Assembly (NCBI GenBank): GCA_020639255.1
Contig: JACKGZ010000003.1
Span: forward strand, 124,001 to 188,000
Length of the DNA stretch: 64,000 nucleotides
Direction of reading: 5' to 3'
Source: Phycisphaera sp.
Lineage (GTDB): Bacteria; Planctomycetota; Phycisphaerae; Phycisphaerales; UBA1924
A program made the translations under genes and the position numbers. This document shows positions 53,983 through 63,018 of the stretch, one piece after another. Each line of letters starts with the position of its first letter. The first letter of the stretch is position 1. The notes under the pieces are model-generated. The model searched no databases. It saw only the letters and a list, made by a program, of their open reading frames with translations, and was not told the origin of the DNA.

Positions 53983-55347
53983 ATGTCCGAGACCGCCACG
54001 CAGCGAATCAGCACCTGCACCGTCACCGATGCCGGACCCTGCCTCAAGAAGCTCCGGATCGAGGTGCCAGCCGACGTGGTCACCGAGCGGATCGACGAAT
54101 CCCTCGACGCACTCGTCAGCGAGGCGGCACTCCCGGGTTTCCGCAAGGGCCACGCCCCGCGTTCGCTCCTGAAGAAGCGTTTCGGCGACTCCGTACGCAG
54201 CGAGACCAAGAACCAGCTCGTCTCCTCGGCTTACTCCGAGGCGATCGAGGAGCACAACCTCAAGGTCGTCGGCAGCCCGATCTCCGAATCGCTCCCCGAT
54301 GCCGAGCTCGAAGCCGGCAAGCCCCTCATCTTCGAAGTCGACGTCGAAGTGCTCCCGCAATTCGACATGCCCGAGCTCGACAAGCTCGCGATCAAGAAAC
54401 CCAAGTTCGAACTCGATGACATGGCCGTCGCCGACGAGATCGAGAAGATCTGCCTCGCCGAGGGCGATCTCGAAGAACGTGAATCACCCGAGGCCGGTGA
54501 CTACATCTCCGGTCACGGCATCATGAAGGCCGGCGAAACCGTGATTCACGACATCCCCGGCGCGGTTGTCCAGATGCCCAAAGAAGCCGAAGGCATGATC
54601 CTGGGTGTGCTCGTTTCCGACTTTGCCAAGCAGCTCGGCAAGCCAAAGGCTGGCGACGAGGTGACAATCAAGACCAAGGGCCCGGAGCACCATGAGGTCG
54701 AGGCTGTCCGCGATCAGGATCTGGTCATCACCTTCAAGGTCGACCGCATCGACCGCATCATTCCGGCCAAGCTCGAGGATCTGCTTGAGCGCATGGGCAT
54801 GGAGAAGCGCGAGCAACTCGAAGACGCGATCAAGAACCGCATCGAGCAGCGAGCCCATGTTGAGCAGCAGATGCTGATGCGTCAGCAGGTTGCCAGCCAC
54901 CTGCTCAAGAACGTGGAGATGGAACTGCCCAAGCGTCTGACCGCCCAGCAGGCCGAGCGGATGCTCGGTCGCAAGCGTGCCGAGCTCATGTACCGCGGCG
55001 TGGACCAGATGGAGATCGAGAAGAACATCGCCGCCCTGCGTCAGGCATCGGCGGGCGAGGCAATCCGCGAGACCAAGCTCTTCTTCATCCTCCAGAAGGT
55101 CGCCGAGGACCGTGGCGTGCAGATCCAGCAAGCCGAAATCGAGGGCGCAATCGCTCAGATGGCCTTCCGCCAGGGTGTCCGCCCCGAGCAGCTCCGCCAG
55201 TACCTCATCCAGAACAAGCAGATCGGCACCGTTGTTCAGCAGGTTCTTGAGCACAAGGCGCTCGACTCGATCATTTCGACCGCCGAGGTCGAAGAAGTAT
55301 CGACCGCGGATTGGGAGGCATTCGTCAAATCGCAGAAGGATGCCTGA
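53983..55347 (+). CDS. tig: trigger factor (ribosome-associated chaperone)
   Basis: 454 residues from the ATG at 53983 (AAGGA 7 bases upstream). The ribosome-binding domain has KKLRIEVPADVV and the signature loop ALPGFRKGHAPRSLLKKRFG. The middle FKBP-like PPIase domain (~165-255) is divergent (GDYISGHGIMKAGETV). The long C-terminal helical region ends in a Lys-rich tail. It binds nascent chains at the exit tunnel. It stands alone, without clpP/clpX next to it, and ends at an intrinsic terminator. Confidence 0.95.
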   Translation: MSETATQRISTCTVTDAGPCLKKLRIEVPADVVTERIDESLDALVSEAALPGFRKGHAPRSLLKKRFGDSVRSETKNQLVSSAYSEAIEEHNLKVVGSPISESLPDAELEAGKPLIFEVDVEVLPQFDMPELDKLAIKKPKFELDDMAVADEIEKICLAEGDLEERESPEAGDYISGHGIMKAGETVIHDIPGAVVQMPKEAEGMILGVLVSDFAKQLGKPKAGDEVTIKTKGPEHHEVEAVRDQDLVITFKVDRIDRIIPAKLEDLLERMGMEKREQLEDAIKNRIEQRAHVEQQMLMRQQVASHLLKNVEMELPKRLTAQQAERMLGRKRAELMYRGVDQMEIEKNIAALRQASAGEAIRETKLFFILQKVAEDRGVQIQQAEIEGAIAQMAFRQGVRPEQLRQYLIQNKQIGTVVQQVLEHKALDSIISTAEVEEVSTADWEAFVKSQKDA

Positions 55348-55374
55348 TTCTGATCGATCAACGATGAAACACAC

Positions 55375-55410
55375 AAAGCCGGGCACCTTCGGGTGCCCGG
55401 CTTTCTTTCT
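55375..55410 (+). terminator. rho-independent terminator after tig
   Basis: A 13-base stem AAAGCCGGGCACC/GGTGCCCGGCTTT with TTCG loop is followed by CTTTCT. It starts about 28 bases after the stop codon. Flanking A and T runs make it usable from both directions. Confidence 0.9.
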
Positions 55411-55443
55411 CAAACATGGATCGACTGGACGAGTGAATTGGAG

Positions 55444-55848
55444 TCAGCCGTTCGCTGACTCGTCCATCTCTTCATCAAGGTGCGTGAGTGCATCATCGAG
55501 CCCAACAAGCTCGTCCTGGGGCTCGGAGTTTGAGGAGGCCGAGACCGTGCCGCAGCTGGGGCAGACCACGCCGTACACGCCAACCGGCGCTTTGGCATCG
55601 ATCTTCTTGCCACAGCCGATGCAGACGGTGTGGCTGAGCTGTGCCGCGACTTTGTTGACCACTAGAGCCGCAACCGCGACCGCACCGACCACCACGGGCC
55701 AGGCCGGGGCCGTGGTCATGCTGACGATCCCGAAAGCCGTCAGCCCGAGGCCGACCAGCACGCCGAACGCGCGAAGGCGGAGCTTGTGCATATACGCCAT
55801 CTGTCGCTCGGCAGCGAGACGTCTGGATCGGATCCATTCTCCAAGCAT
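55444..55848 (-). CDS. small membrane protein with zinc-ribbon motif
   Basis: 134 residues; GAGGAG precedes the ATG. Two adjacent membrane helices (~27-46 and ~50-68) are followed by a CIGC ... CPSC zinc-ribbon pair (~76-100) and an acidic tail. It has no family name I can give. It is monocistronic, between tig and a glycosyltransferase gene, and shares the tig terminator in reverse. Confidence 0.75.
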   Translation of the reverse strand: MLGEWIRSRRLAAERQMAYMHKLRLRAFGVLVGLGLTAFGIVSMTTAPAWPVVVGAVAVAALVVNKVAAQLSHTVCIGCGKKIDAKAPVGVYGVVCPSCGTVSASSNSEPQDELVGLDDALTHLDEEMDESANG

Positions 55849-55910
55849 CGCGGCTCCTCGATGGGCTCCGCAGACTGTATCGTCTCAGGAGGGACGGGGC
55901 GATCACTGAA

Positions 55911-57446
55911 ATGAACCGACAGGCAGGCTCTGGCAGTATGAGAGTGCTCCACGTCAATTTCGCGTCGATCGAAAGATCCCCGGGAGAGGCTGGGGGGATT
56001 ACCGGGTACACCGCGAACCTGGCTCGTGAGGAGCGTGACCTCGGGCACGCGGTGGGGATGCTCTCGAGCGGTGTGGCCTACTCGGTTGAGGGGGCAAGAC
56101 CGAAGGGCACTGCCTTCCTGAGAATGGGCTCCCCCGTCGAGGGCATCGATCGGATCGAAATCGTCAATTCTCCGTTTCTCGCGCCGGCGATCTGGAATTT
56201 CAGTCAGGCCGATCGCGAGATCGAGTCGCCAGAACTCGACGAAGCGATTCGCGAAGCAGTCCTGAGCTGGCGGGCCGACGTCGTTCACTTTCACTCGCTC
56301 GAGGGTCTGGCCGCATCTTGCATCGGGGCCGCGAAGGCTGCGGGAGCCCGTGTCTTCATGAGCCTGCACAACCACCACCCCTTCTGTCCGCAGGTGTATC
56401 TCATGCACCGTCGGAGGTCTCCTTGCCTGGATTACAAGGGCGGCTTGCGATGCGCCGACTGTGAGGCGGGAATCGATGTGAATCTGGAGAAACAGAGACG
56501 AGCAGGTCGGGTGGCTTGCGAGCCGCCGAGCATTCCACCGCCCCCGATGACGCCGATAATTCGATTCGAAGAAACGGGATCGCTGGAAACCGGATCGCGT
56601 TCGCTCGTCGAATCCGGCCACGAGTGGTGGGAGTCGTTGTCAAATGAGATTCCCGCCCCAGTTGCCGCCCGCCATTTCGAACATCCATTTGGAGAGCGAC
56701 GCCACGCAATGGTCCGGGCTCTCAATGAGTGCGATCGGGTTCTGGCGGTTTCTGATTTCGTCGGATCACTCGTCGTCAGCATGGGCGTAGAGCGAGAACG
56801 AATTCTGGTCCAACCTATAGCCGGTGTTCAGCGGAGCAGCTGTGTTCCACGCGATCGCTCGGATGGGCTGCTCAAGATCGTGTTCCTCGGATTCAACAAC
56901 TACTACAAAGGCCTTCACATGCTCGTAGATGCGATTGGCATGCTGCCCGCATCTCTGCGTTCACGCGTTCATCTCGCGGCATTCGGGACGGGGTGCCTCG
57001 GAATCCGTGAAAGGGCAGAGGCGATCAGACCCGGGCTCGCTGGGCTGGAGCTTGGTGGGCCTTATGAGCCAAGCGAGATTCCCCGGCTGCTCTCCGGGCA
57101 CGATATCGGCGTGGTGCCCTCGGTCTGGTGGGACAACGGCCCGCAGACGCTGATCGAGATGCTCAATGCCGGACTTCCGGCCCTGGGCGCGAATCTCGGA
57201 GGGATCCCGGACCTCATTCGGCACGAACAGAACGGCATGCTGTTCCGCGGGAACGACCGCAAGGACGCCGCGAGGCAGATCGAGCGGCTCCTGACCGAGC
57301 CCGGCCTTGTGGAGCGGCTGCGGGCCGGCGTGCATCCCGGGCCCACGATGGCAGAGCATGCCCGCGAGGTTGTCGATCTCTATGCCCGGTCGCTACAGTC
57401 GCCCTTACCGTCCGCGCAGGGACGCGACGAGAACCGACGGAGCTGA
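55911..57446 (+). CDS. glycosyltransferase family 4-like protein with Cys-rich insert
   Basis: 511 residues; the ATG at 55938 (MRVLHVNF) is an equally good start. It has a GT-B fold: GGITGYTANLAREERDLGH near the N-terminus, HFHSLEGLAASCIGAAKAAG, and a C-terminal half with NNYYKGLHMLVDAI, GGPYEPSEIPRLLSGHDIGVVPSVWWDNGPQTLIEMLNAGLPALG split over the donor site. An inserted Cys motif (HPFCPQ...PCLDYKGGLRCADC) sits after the first Rossmann domain. A ~70-residue segment (VACEPPSIP...) then looks disordered. The gene at 59135 is a paralogue. It is first of three glycosyltransferase genes, likely for a cell-surface glycan. Confidence 0.88.
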   Translation: MNRQAGSGSMRVLHVNFASIERSPGEAGGITGYTANLAREERDLGHAVGMLSSGVAYSVEGARPKGTAFLRMGSPVEGIDRIEIVNSPFLAPAIWNFSQADREIESPELDEAIREAVLSWRADVVHFHSLEGLAASCIGAAKAAGARVFMSLHNHHPFCPQVYLMHRRRSPCLDYKGGLRCADCEAGIDVNLEKQRRAGRVACEPPSIPPPPMTPIIRFEETGSLETGSRSLVESGHEWWESLSNEIPAPVAARHFEHPFGERRHAMVRALNECDRVLAVSDFVGSLVVSMGVERERILVQPIAGVQRSSCVPRDRSDGLLKIVFLGFNNYYKGLHMLVDAIGMLPASLRSRVHLAAFGTGCLGIRERAEAIRPGLAGLELGGPYEPSEIPRLLSGHDIGVVPSVWWDNGPQTLIEMLNAGLPALGANLGGIPDLIRHEQNGMLFRGNDRKDAARQIERLLTEPGLVERLRAGVHPGPTMAEHAREVVDLYARSLQSPLPSAQGRDENRRS

Positions 57447-57447
57447 C

Positions 57448-59121
57448 GTGCAGGAAACGAGTCTCCAGCAAGCAACAGCCGCTACGCCGACCGGCAAGTC
57501 ATTGCCGATGATCCAGACCAGGTCGGCCTGCGTTGTGGCCGTGGTGGTCACCTGGAATCGCAAAGACATGGTCTCGGGCGTCATCAAGGCGCTGGTTGCT
57601 CAGACGCGGGCCTGCTCGTCACTGCACATTGTGATCGTGGACAACGCCTCGACAGATGGCACGACCGACCATATCAGCCGGGCATTCGGCGCCGAGCGGA
57701 TCGTCGACAACGACACGCGCGTCGCACTCGAACCGAGATTCAGAGACCGGCTGAGCATTTCTCACCAGATCAACACGCCCGGCTTCGCATCGCTCGCAAT
57801 TGTCCGCAACACTCACAACCTCGGTGGCTGCGGCGGATTCAACACGGGATTCATGTTCGTCCGCGATCGCTTCAAAGCCGAATCTGTGCCGGACTTTGTG
57901 TGGCTGCTCGATGACGATATCGACCTTCCGGCAGATGCCCTACCAAGGCTCTTATCCGCTGCAGCTTCTGATCCCGACATTTCGCTCATCGGCTCACGCA
58001 CCGTCGACCTGGCGGATCGGCGGACCACGATCGAGAGCACGATCTACTTCGATCCTAAAACCGGGCTCATGGGCCCGGAGCCCGCGGATAGCAACCCGCT
58101 TGCGAAGGACTATCACGAATGGCGATCTGTGGCCAAAGACGAACAGGGTCGCCCCGTGTACTCGGGCATCCGCGATGTCGACATTGTCAGCGCATGCTCG
58201 CTATTGGCCAGGTGGAGCGATGTGCTTGAGGTCGGCTTCTGGGACGAGCGGTTCTTTATCTACTGCGACGACGCGGACTGGTGCCTGCGATTCCGCAGCA
58301 AAGGCAAACGCGTCGTCTGTTCGATGGACGCGATCGTCTTTCACACGCCCTGGACGCACAAACTGACGCCCCAGCGTGGGTACTACCTCAATCGCAACAT
58401 GGGCTGGATGATCGAGAAGAACATCCGGCGTCCGGGTCTGCGCCGCGCAAGGCTCCGGTGGTCGGCGCAGCTCATGAGCCAGGCCAAGTCCGCGATCCTG
58501 AACAGGCGTCTGCACGAGGCGGACCTGCTTATGGCTGCGGTCCGCGACGGCATAGACGATATCGGCGGTAAGCTCAACCGACCTCAGCCATCGCTGATCG
58601 AGACGATCGATGCACTGCATCAGGTTCGCGGGCTCGGTGGGTATGGCGAGATCGTACTCGTTTGTCCGACACCATCGACAAGACTTGCAGCCGAAGAGTT
58701 TCGGGCCAACGTCATGCGTGAGCTGATCCATGCGGGCCGCTCAAAAGATCTGCCCCGCTGGGTCATGCTCGTTTCCGAAGCGGCCGCACGACCCCAGCAC
58801 GGCGGTGAGCCGCCTCTGACCGGCGCGAACCGTCCGGAGTTGGTCATCTATCGCCCGAGACGCCGCGAGAAGCTCGCGCGTCAGCTGCGATGGCTCCGCA
58901 GGCCGCCGCGGGGTGTGGTCGTCTTCGACCGCATGTGCGATTTCCCGATGCTGCGCGGGCGCTACACGCTGCACGTGCTCGACGGCGACAGCACGAAGGT
59001 GATGATCGAACGCGACGGGCTCCGCCCGAAACTCTCGCTCGCGGCGCGTTGGGTCCGACTCGGGTTCAAGGCTGTGCTGCACGCGGCGCAACTCCAGACG
59101 CACCACTCGCACACGAGCTAG
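57448..59121 (+). CDS. glycosyltransferase family 2 (galactofuranosyltransferase-like)
   Basis: 557 residues from a GTG with GGAG 5 bases upstream, one base after the previous stop; the ATG at 57508 is an alternative. It has a GT-A fold: VAVVVTWNRKDMVSGVIKAL, IVDNASTDGT, NLGGCGGFNTGF, a metal site in FVWLLDDDIDLP, and the acceptor-side FFIYCDDADWCLRFRSKGKRV. This is the GlfT/rhamnosyl-type branch. The C-terminal ~190 residues are an added domain with no recognised fold. It is tightly coupled to the flanking GT4 genes, so it should act on the same glycan. Confidence 0.88.
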   Translation: MQETSLQQATAATPTGKSLPMIQTRSACVVAVVVTWNRKDMVSGVIKALVAQTRACSSLHIVIVDNASTDGTTDHISRAFGAERIVDNDTRVALEPRFRDRLSISHQINTPGFASLAIVRNTHNLGGCGGFNTGFMFVRDRFKAESVPDFVWLLDDDIDLPADALPRLLSAAASDPDISLIGSRTVDLADRRTTIESTIYFDPKTGLMGPEPADSNPLAKDYHEWRSVAKDEQGRPVYSGIRDVDIVSACSLLARWSDVLEVGFWDERFFIYCDDADWCLRFRSKGKRVVCSMDAIVFHTPWTHKLTPQRGYYLNRNMGWMIEKNIRRPGLRRARLRWSAQLMSQAKSAILNRRLHEADLLMAAVRDGIDDIGGKLNRPQPSLIETIDALHQVRGLGGYGEIVLVCPTPSTRLAAEEFRANVMRELIHAGRSKDLPRWVMLVSEAAARPQHGGEPPLTGANRPELVIYRPRRREKLARQLRWLRRPPRGVVVFDRMCDFPMLRGRYTLHVLDGDSTKVMIERDGLRPKLSLAARWVRLGFKAVLHAAQLQTHHSHTS

Positions 59122-59134
59122 GGGACCAATTCCA

Positions 59135-60832
59135 ATGCAACCCCTGAGCCCGTCGACCACGGGGCCTATCCCGACCGGTTGGCCCCGCACAGGCCAGCCG
59201 CGGACGATCGCGATCCTCGGTTGGGCACGGCTCGCGCTGCAGGCGGCCGAGGGCACCGGATACAACCTGAGCGCGTCCGAACTCGCAGCGGGATTGGTGC
59301 TCATGGGGCACCGGGTGATCTATCTCTCGAGCGGGATCCACTACTCGCTCATCCCGGGCATGCGCATCCGCCCGCGTGAGACATGGCGCGGCATCGAGTG
59401 CCACGAACTCATCAACAGTCCCAATCTCTCACCCTCGGCAGCCAACTTTCAGAACCCGCGCCGCGAGGCCGAGTCCAAGAAACAGTCCGAGCTTGTCGTG
59501 TCGTTCCTGAAAGAGCAGGGCGTGGACTTGGTTCACTCGCACTCGCTCGAAGGGCAGGGGCTCGACGTGGTCGGCGCGATCAAGGCTGCGGGCATGCCTG
59601 TAGTGGTGACACTGCACAACTACTGGCACGTCTGCCCGCAGGTGGATCTGATCTACAACGAGCACGAGCTGTGCTTTGATTACGAGGGCGGGCGGAGATG
59701 TGCCGGATGCCTGAACGAGTCCAAGCCCAACGTACGCAAGGTGAAACGCATCGCGATGCGTCTTGCCGAGCGTTCGCTCGGACCGAAGCAGGCCGAGCTG
59801 ATCAAGTTGAAGTCACGCCGGCTCATTCGCAAGGCTCTGAACGGTGATGACACCCCTGGGGTCGTCCAGCGTCAGTCGAAACCCGATTCGGAGCTTGCGC
59901 TCGGGCACGACACGGGCGGACGAGCGGACACGGCTCTTGAGCACTCGTTCGCCGACACCAACGGCAAGCCGGCCCGCGAACCTGCTCCGCTCCCGATCGA
60001 CGCCAACGAGAAGTTCCTCGAGAACCGCGAGGTGCATCTGCGTGTGCTGAACGACTACGGCAGGCGTCGTGTCGCGGGCATCGGGGCGCTCAACTCGGCT
60101 GATCTCGTCACACCCCCGACCGATTACAACGCCCGTCTGCATGCATCGATGGGTGTCGATCCGTCGCGGCTCCGTGTCGTTCCCTACGGCCAGCCGCACT
60201 TCGACCAGATCAACCGCCGCGCCAGGCGTTCGCCGTATTACGAGCAATCGCCCTGGCGGGCCGAGACCGCGTCGCGTCCTTTGCGCTTCGGGTTCTTCGG
60301 CACTGTGCGCCCCAACAAGGGGCTCGAAGTCCTCGTCCGCGCGATCGACCTGCTCGAAGCTGATGTTCGCAAACGCTGCCAGTTCGTCATCCGTGCGCAC
60401 GGGGGTGACTGGGCCTTCCGCAAACGCATGGCCAGGTACCCCGAGGTGAACTTCCTGGGCGGGTACGACTTGCTCCAACTCATCGCCGCGGGGGGCGAGT
60501 ACGACGTGGGCATCCTGCCCCACATCTGGATGGACAACTCGCCGCTCGTCATGTGGGAGCACCTGCACGCGGGCAAGATGATCCTCGCGGCGCGTCTCGG
60601 CGGAGCAGCCGACACGATCACGCCCCTCGACAACCCGCACGGGCACGCGGGCAACGGGCTCTTCTTCCCGGGTGGCCAGCCGGCCAAGCTCGCCGAGCGC
60701 ATCACGCAACTCGTGCGGGGCGAATTTGCGATCCCGTCACCGAGCGATGTCCACAAGGCCACCAAGCTCACGAGCTACCCGGAGCACGTGACAACGGTGG
60801 ATTCGATCTATACCGAATTGCTCGGCGGCTGA
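59135..60832 (+). CDS. glycosyltransferase family 4-like protein, paralogue of the gene at 55911
   Basis: 565 residues. It has GT-B features: GTGYNLSASELAAGLVLMGHRVIYLSSG, DLVHSHSLEGQGLDVVGAIKAAG, FGFFGTVRPNKGLEVLVRAI and DVGILPHIWMDNSPLVMWEHLHAGKMILAARLGG. The same Cys motif as in the first GT4 is present (HVCPQ...LCFDYEGGRRCAGC), showing common descent. A variable segment of ~130 residues (about 205-335) is again likely disordered. It follows the GT2 gene by 13 bases and converges on prpC with one base between stops. Confidence 0.88.
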   Translation: MQPLSPSTTGPIPTGWPRTGQPRTIAILGWARLALQAAEGTGYNLSASELAAGLVLMGHRVIYLSSGIHYSLIPGMRIRPRETWRGIECHELINSPNLSPSAANFQNPRREAESKKQSELVVSFLKEQGVDLVHSHSLEGQGLDVVGAIKAAGMPVVVTLHNYWHVCPQVDLIYNEHELCFDYEGGRRCAGCLNESKPNVRKVKRIAMRLAERSLGPKQAELIKLKSRRLIRKALNGDDTPGVVQRQSKPDSELALGHDTGGRADTALEHSFADTNGKPAREPAPLPIDANEKFLENREVHLRVLNDYGRRRVAGIGALNSADLVTPPTDYNARLHASMGVDPSRLRVVPYGQPHFDQINRRARRSPYYEQSPWRAETASRPLRFGFFGTVRPNKGLEVLVRAIDLLEADVRKRCQFVIRAHGGDWAFRKRMARYPEVNFLGGYDLLQLIAAGGEYDVGILPHIWMDNSPLVMWEHLHAGKMILAARLGGAADTITPLDNPHGHAGNGLFFPGGQPAKLAERITQLVRGEFAIPSPSDVHKATKLTSYPEHVTTVDSIYTELLGG

Positions 60833-60833
60833 T

Positions 60834-61988
60834 TCAGCCGTTCCACTTGCGCAGCGCCGGGCCCGTGTAGTTGGCGATCGGGCGGATGAGGCGGTTGTTG
60901 GCGTGCTGCTCCATGATGTGGGCGGCCCATCCGGTGACACGGCTGGCGACGAAGATCGGCGTGTACTGGGGCACAGGGATGCCCATCGTGTAGTAGGTCA
61001 TGCCGCAGGGGAAGTCGACGTTCGGGTAGATCGTCTTCTGCTCGGCCATGATCTTCTGGACTTCTTCGCCGATGTCGAAGAGCCTGACGAACTCGCCGCC
61101 CCTCTGCTCGGCGACCTTGCGCCCGAGCTTGTGGAGGATGGGGGCGCGGTGGTCGCCGTTCTTGTAGACGCGGTGACCGAAGCCCATGAGCTTGCGTTTG
61201 GTTTCGAAGGCGTTCTGCATCCAGTCGTTGACGCTGCCGTTGCCGGCGTTCACGAACTCCATGATCTCGCCCAGCATGACCATCGCCGCTTCGTTTGCGC
61301 CGCCGTGGAGCGGGCCCTTGAGAGCCGCGACCGCGCCGGTCATCGCGCCGTGCATGTCGCTCAGTGTGCCGGCGATTACGCGGCTCGTGAACGTCGAGGC
61401 GTTGTAGTCGTGCTCGGCGTAGAGGATGAGCGAGACATCCATGACCTTCTCGGCCTCGGCGGTCGGACGTTCACCAGTCATGAGGTAGAGCAGGTTCGCA
61501 GCGTGCGAGAGCTTGGCGTCGCCGCCCGTGTCGGGGGCGAGGATGTCCTTGCCGTCGATGATGTTCTGCATGTGCCCAATGATGGTCGGAATCTTGGCGA
61601 CGATGCGTTTGGCCTTGCGGAGGTTCGCTTCAGGCGAGTTGTCCTGGCTGTCGGCGTCGCAGTTGCCCGCGACCGAGAGCACCGTGCGGACAACGTCCAT
61701 CGGGACCGCAGAGCCCTGCTTGAGCAGCGGGCCACACATCTTGAGGGTCTGGATCGATTGGGGCGAGAGGGCGCGGTTGGCGATGAGCTCGTCTTTGAAG
61801 AACCGGCTCTGCTCGGCGGTCGGCTTGTCGCCGTGGAGAAGCAGGTACGCGACGTCCTCGAAGCAGGCATTCTCGGCGAGGTCGTGGATCTCGTAGCCGC
61901 GGTAGATGAGTGCGCCCTGCTCGACGGAACAGATCGCGGTATCGCCGGCCACGACGCCCTCGAGTCCTGACGGTTTGGTCGCTGTCAT
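60834..61988 (-). CDS. prpC: citrate synthase family, probably 2-methylcitrate synthase
   Basis: 384 residues from the ATG at 61988, with AGGAGGT upstream. It is a type II-like short citrate synthase: GLEGVVAGDTAICSV, LIYRGYEIHDLAENACFEDVAYLLLHG, HDYNASTFTSRVIAGTLSDMHGA (catalytic His), GPLHGGANEAAM (catalytic His), GFGHRVYKNGDHRAPIL, and NVDFPCGMTYYTMGIP (catalytic Asp). The short form and its position directly after a methylisocitrate lyase gene favour the methylcitrate cycle. Citrate synthase activity is possible too. No prpD or acnD is in view. Confidence 0.88.
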   Translation of the reverse strand: MTATKPSGLEGVVAGDTAICSVEQGALIYRGYEIHDLAENACFEDVAYLLLHGDKPTAEQSRFFKDELIANRALSPQSIQTLKMCGPLLKQGSAVPMDVVRTVLSVAGNCDADSQDNSPEANLRKAKRIVAKIPTIIGHMQNIIDGKDILAPDTGGDAKLSHAANLLYLMTGERPTAEAEKVMDVSLILYAEHDYNASTFTSRVIAGTLSDMHGAMTGAVAALKGPLHGGANEAAMVMLGEIMEFVNAGNGSVNDWMQNAFETKRKLMGFGHRVYKNGDHRAPILHKLGRKVAEQRGGEFVRLFDIGEEVQKIMAEQKTIYPNVDFPCGMTYYTMGIPVPQYTPIFVASRVTGWAAHIMEQHANNRLIRPIANYTGPALRKWNG

Positions 61989-62073
61989 CTCGCCTACCTC
62001 CTGCTGCGGTTGTGTATCTGGTCGGGCCTTTAAATCGGGCCCGGCCGTACTGTATGCAGCCGGGATTGGGCGT

Positions 62074-62967
62074 TCAGTGGGACGGGTACTCCCAGCCCTC
62101 ACCCTGCGGGTCGTACCCGAGCAGGGCGTACAGGTCGCTGCGATTCTGCATCCCGTCGATCGAATTAGTCACGCTGCCCGTGGCCTTGAGGTCCGTCAGC
62201 AGTTTCACGACCGCGCCCATCGCGGTGCGGAGCGTCGAGACGGGGAAGATCACGACGTGGTAGCCCATCTCGCCGAAGCGGGCGAGCGGGATGATCGGGG
62301 TCTTGCCGAACTCGGTCATGTTGGCGAGCAGATACGGCGGCTTGGCGCAGAGCTTGTTTAACTCGTCGGCAAAGCGCGCGAACTCGTCCTCCGACTCCAG
62401 CCCCTCAGGGAAGATCATCCGCGCCCCGGCCTCGACGTAGGCGTGCGCCCGCTCGATCGCGGCGCCGAGCCCGTCGACCGAACGCGCATCGGTACGCGCG
62501 CAGACGATGAACGAGCCGTCCGAGCAGTCACGCGAGGCTTGGGCTGCCCACTGCATGCGTGCAACAGCCTGGGCTATGGGAATCAGCGCCTTGCCCGCCA
62601 GGTGCCCGCATCGCTTGGGGAAGACCTGGTCCTCGATGTGACACGCAGCCGCGCCGGCGTGGTTGTACTCGATGACCGTGCGCCGGACCATCTCCTCCTC
62701 GCCGAAGCCCGTGTCCGCGTCGGCGATCACGGGCAGGTCCGAGCCGAGGGCGACCTCGCGCACGCACTGCTTGAACCGGTCGAGGCTCAGAATCCCGATG
62801 TCAGGCACGCCAGACGACGCCGAGAGCGCCCCGCCCGAGACATAGCACGCGTCAAAGCCCGCCTGCTTCACGGCTCGTGCGACCAGCCCGTTGAACGCGC
62901 CGGGGGCCGCCACGGGGCCGGAATCCATGAGACTGCGGAGAACATCGCCTGGGTGGGTCTTGGTCAT
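62074..62967 (-). CDS. prpB: methylisocitrate lyase family (isocitrate lyase/PEP mutase superfamily)
   Basis: 297 residues from the ATG at 62967. PGAFNGLVARAVKQAGFDACYVSGGAL starts the barrel. PVIADADTGFGEE supplies the Mg2+ ligands, HIEDQVFPKRCGH holds the signature Cys loop (KRCGH), and FIVCARTDARS follows. The C-terminus has YHVVIFPVSTLRTAM. It cleaves 2-methylisocitrate to pyruvate and succinate. TAGAAT ends 5 bases before the ATG and no ribosome site is seen, so the transcript may be leaderless. prpC follows 85 bases downstream in the same direction. Confidence 0.9.
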   Translation of the reverse strand: MTKTHPGDVLRSLMDSGPVAAPGAFNGLVARAVKQAGFDACYVSGGALSASSGVPDIGILSLDRFKQCVREVALGSDLPVIADADTGFGEEEMVRRTVIEYNHAGAAACHIEDQVFPKRCGHLAGKALIPIAQAVARMQWAAQASRDCSDGSFIVCARTDARSVDGLGAAIERAHAYVEAGARMIFPEGLESEDEFARFADELNKLCAKPPYLLANMTEFGKTPIIPLARFGEMGYHVVIFPVSTLRTAMGAVVKLLTDLKATGSVTNSIDGMQNRSDLYALLGYDPQGEGWEYPSH

Positions 62968-62972
62968 GGGCG

Positions 62973-62978
62973 ATTCTA
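62973..62978 (-). promoter_or_regulatory. candidate -10 box of a leaderless promoter for prpB
   Basis: Minus strand TAGAAT, five bases, then ATG. It is divergent from the M28 promoter in a 51-base spacer. Confidence 0.35.
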
Positions 62979-63006
62979 GGAGTTCAGTGGGTGGTTCGGA
63001 TTCCGG

Positions 63007-63012
63007 TAGACT
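63007..63012 (+). promoter_or_regulatory. candidate -10 box of a leaderless promoter for the M28 peptidase gene
   Basis: TAGACT, six bases (GCCCGC), then the ATG at 63019, without a ribosome site. TTCAGT at 62983-62988 is a weak -35 with an 18-base spacer. Confidence 0.42.
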
Positions 63013-63018
63013 GCCCGC

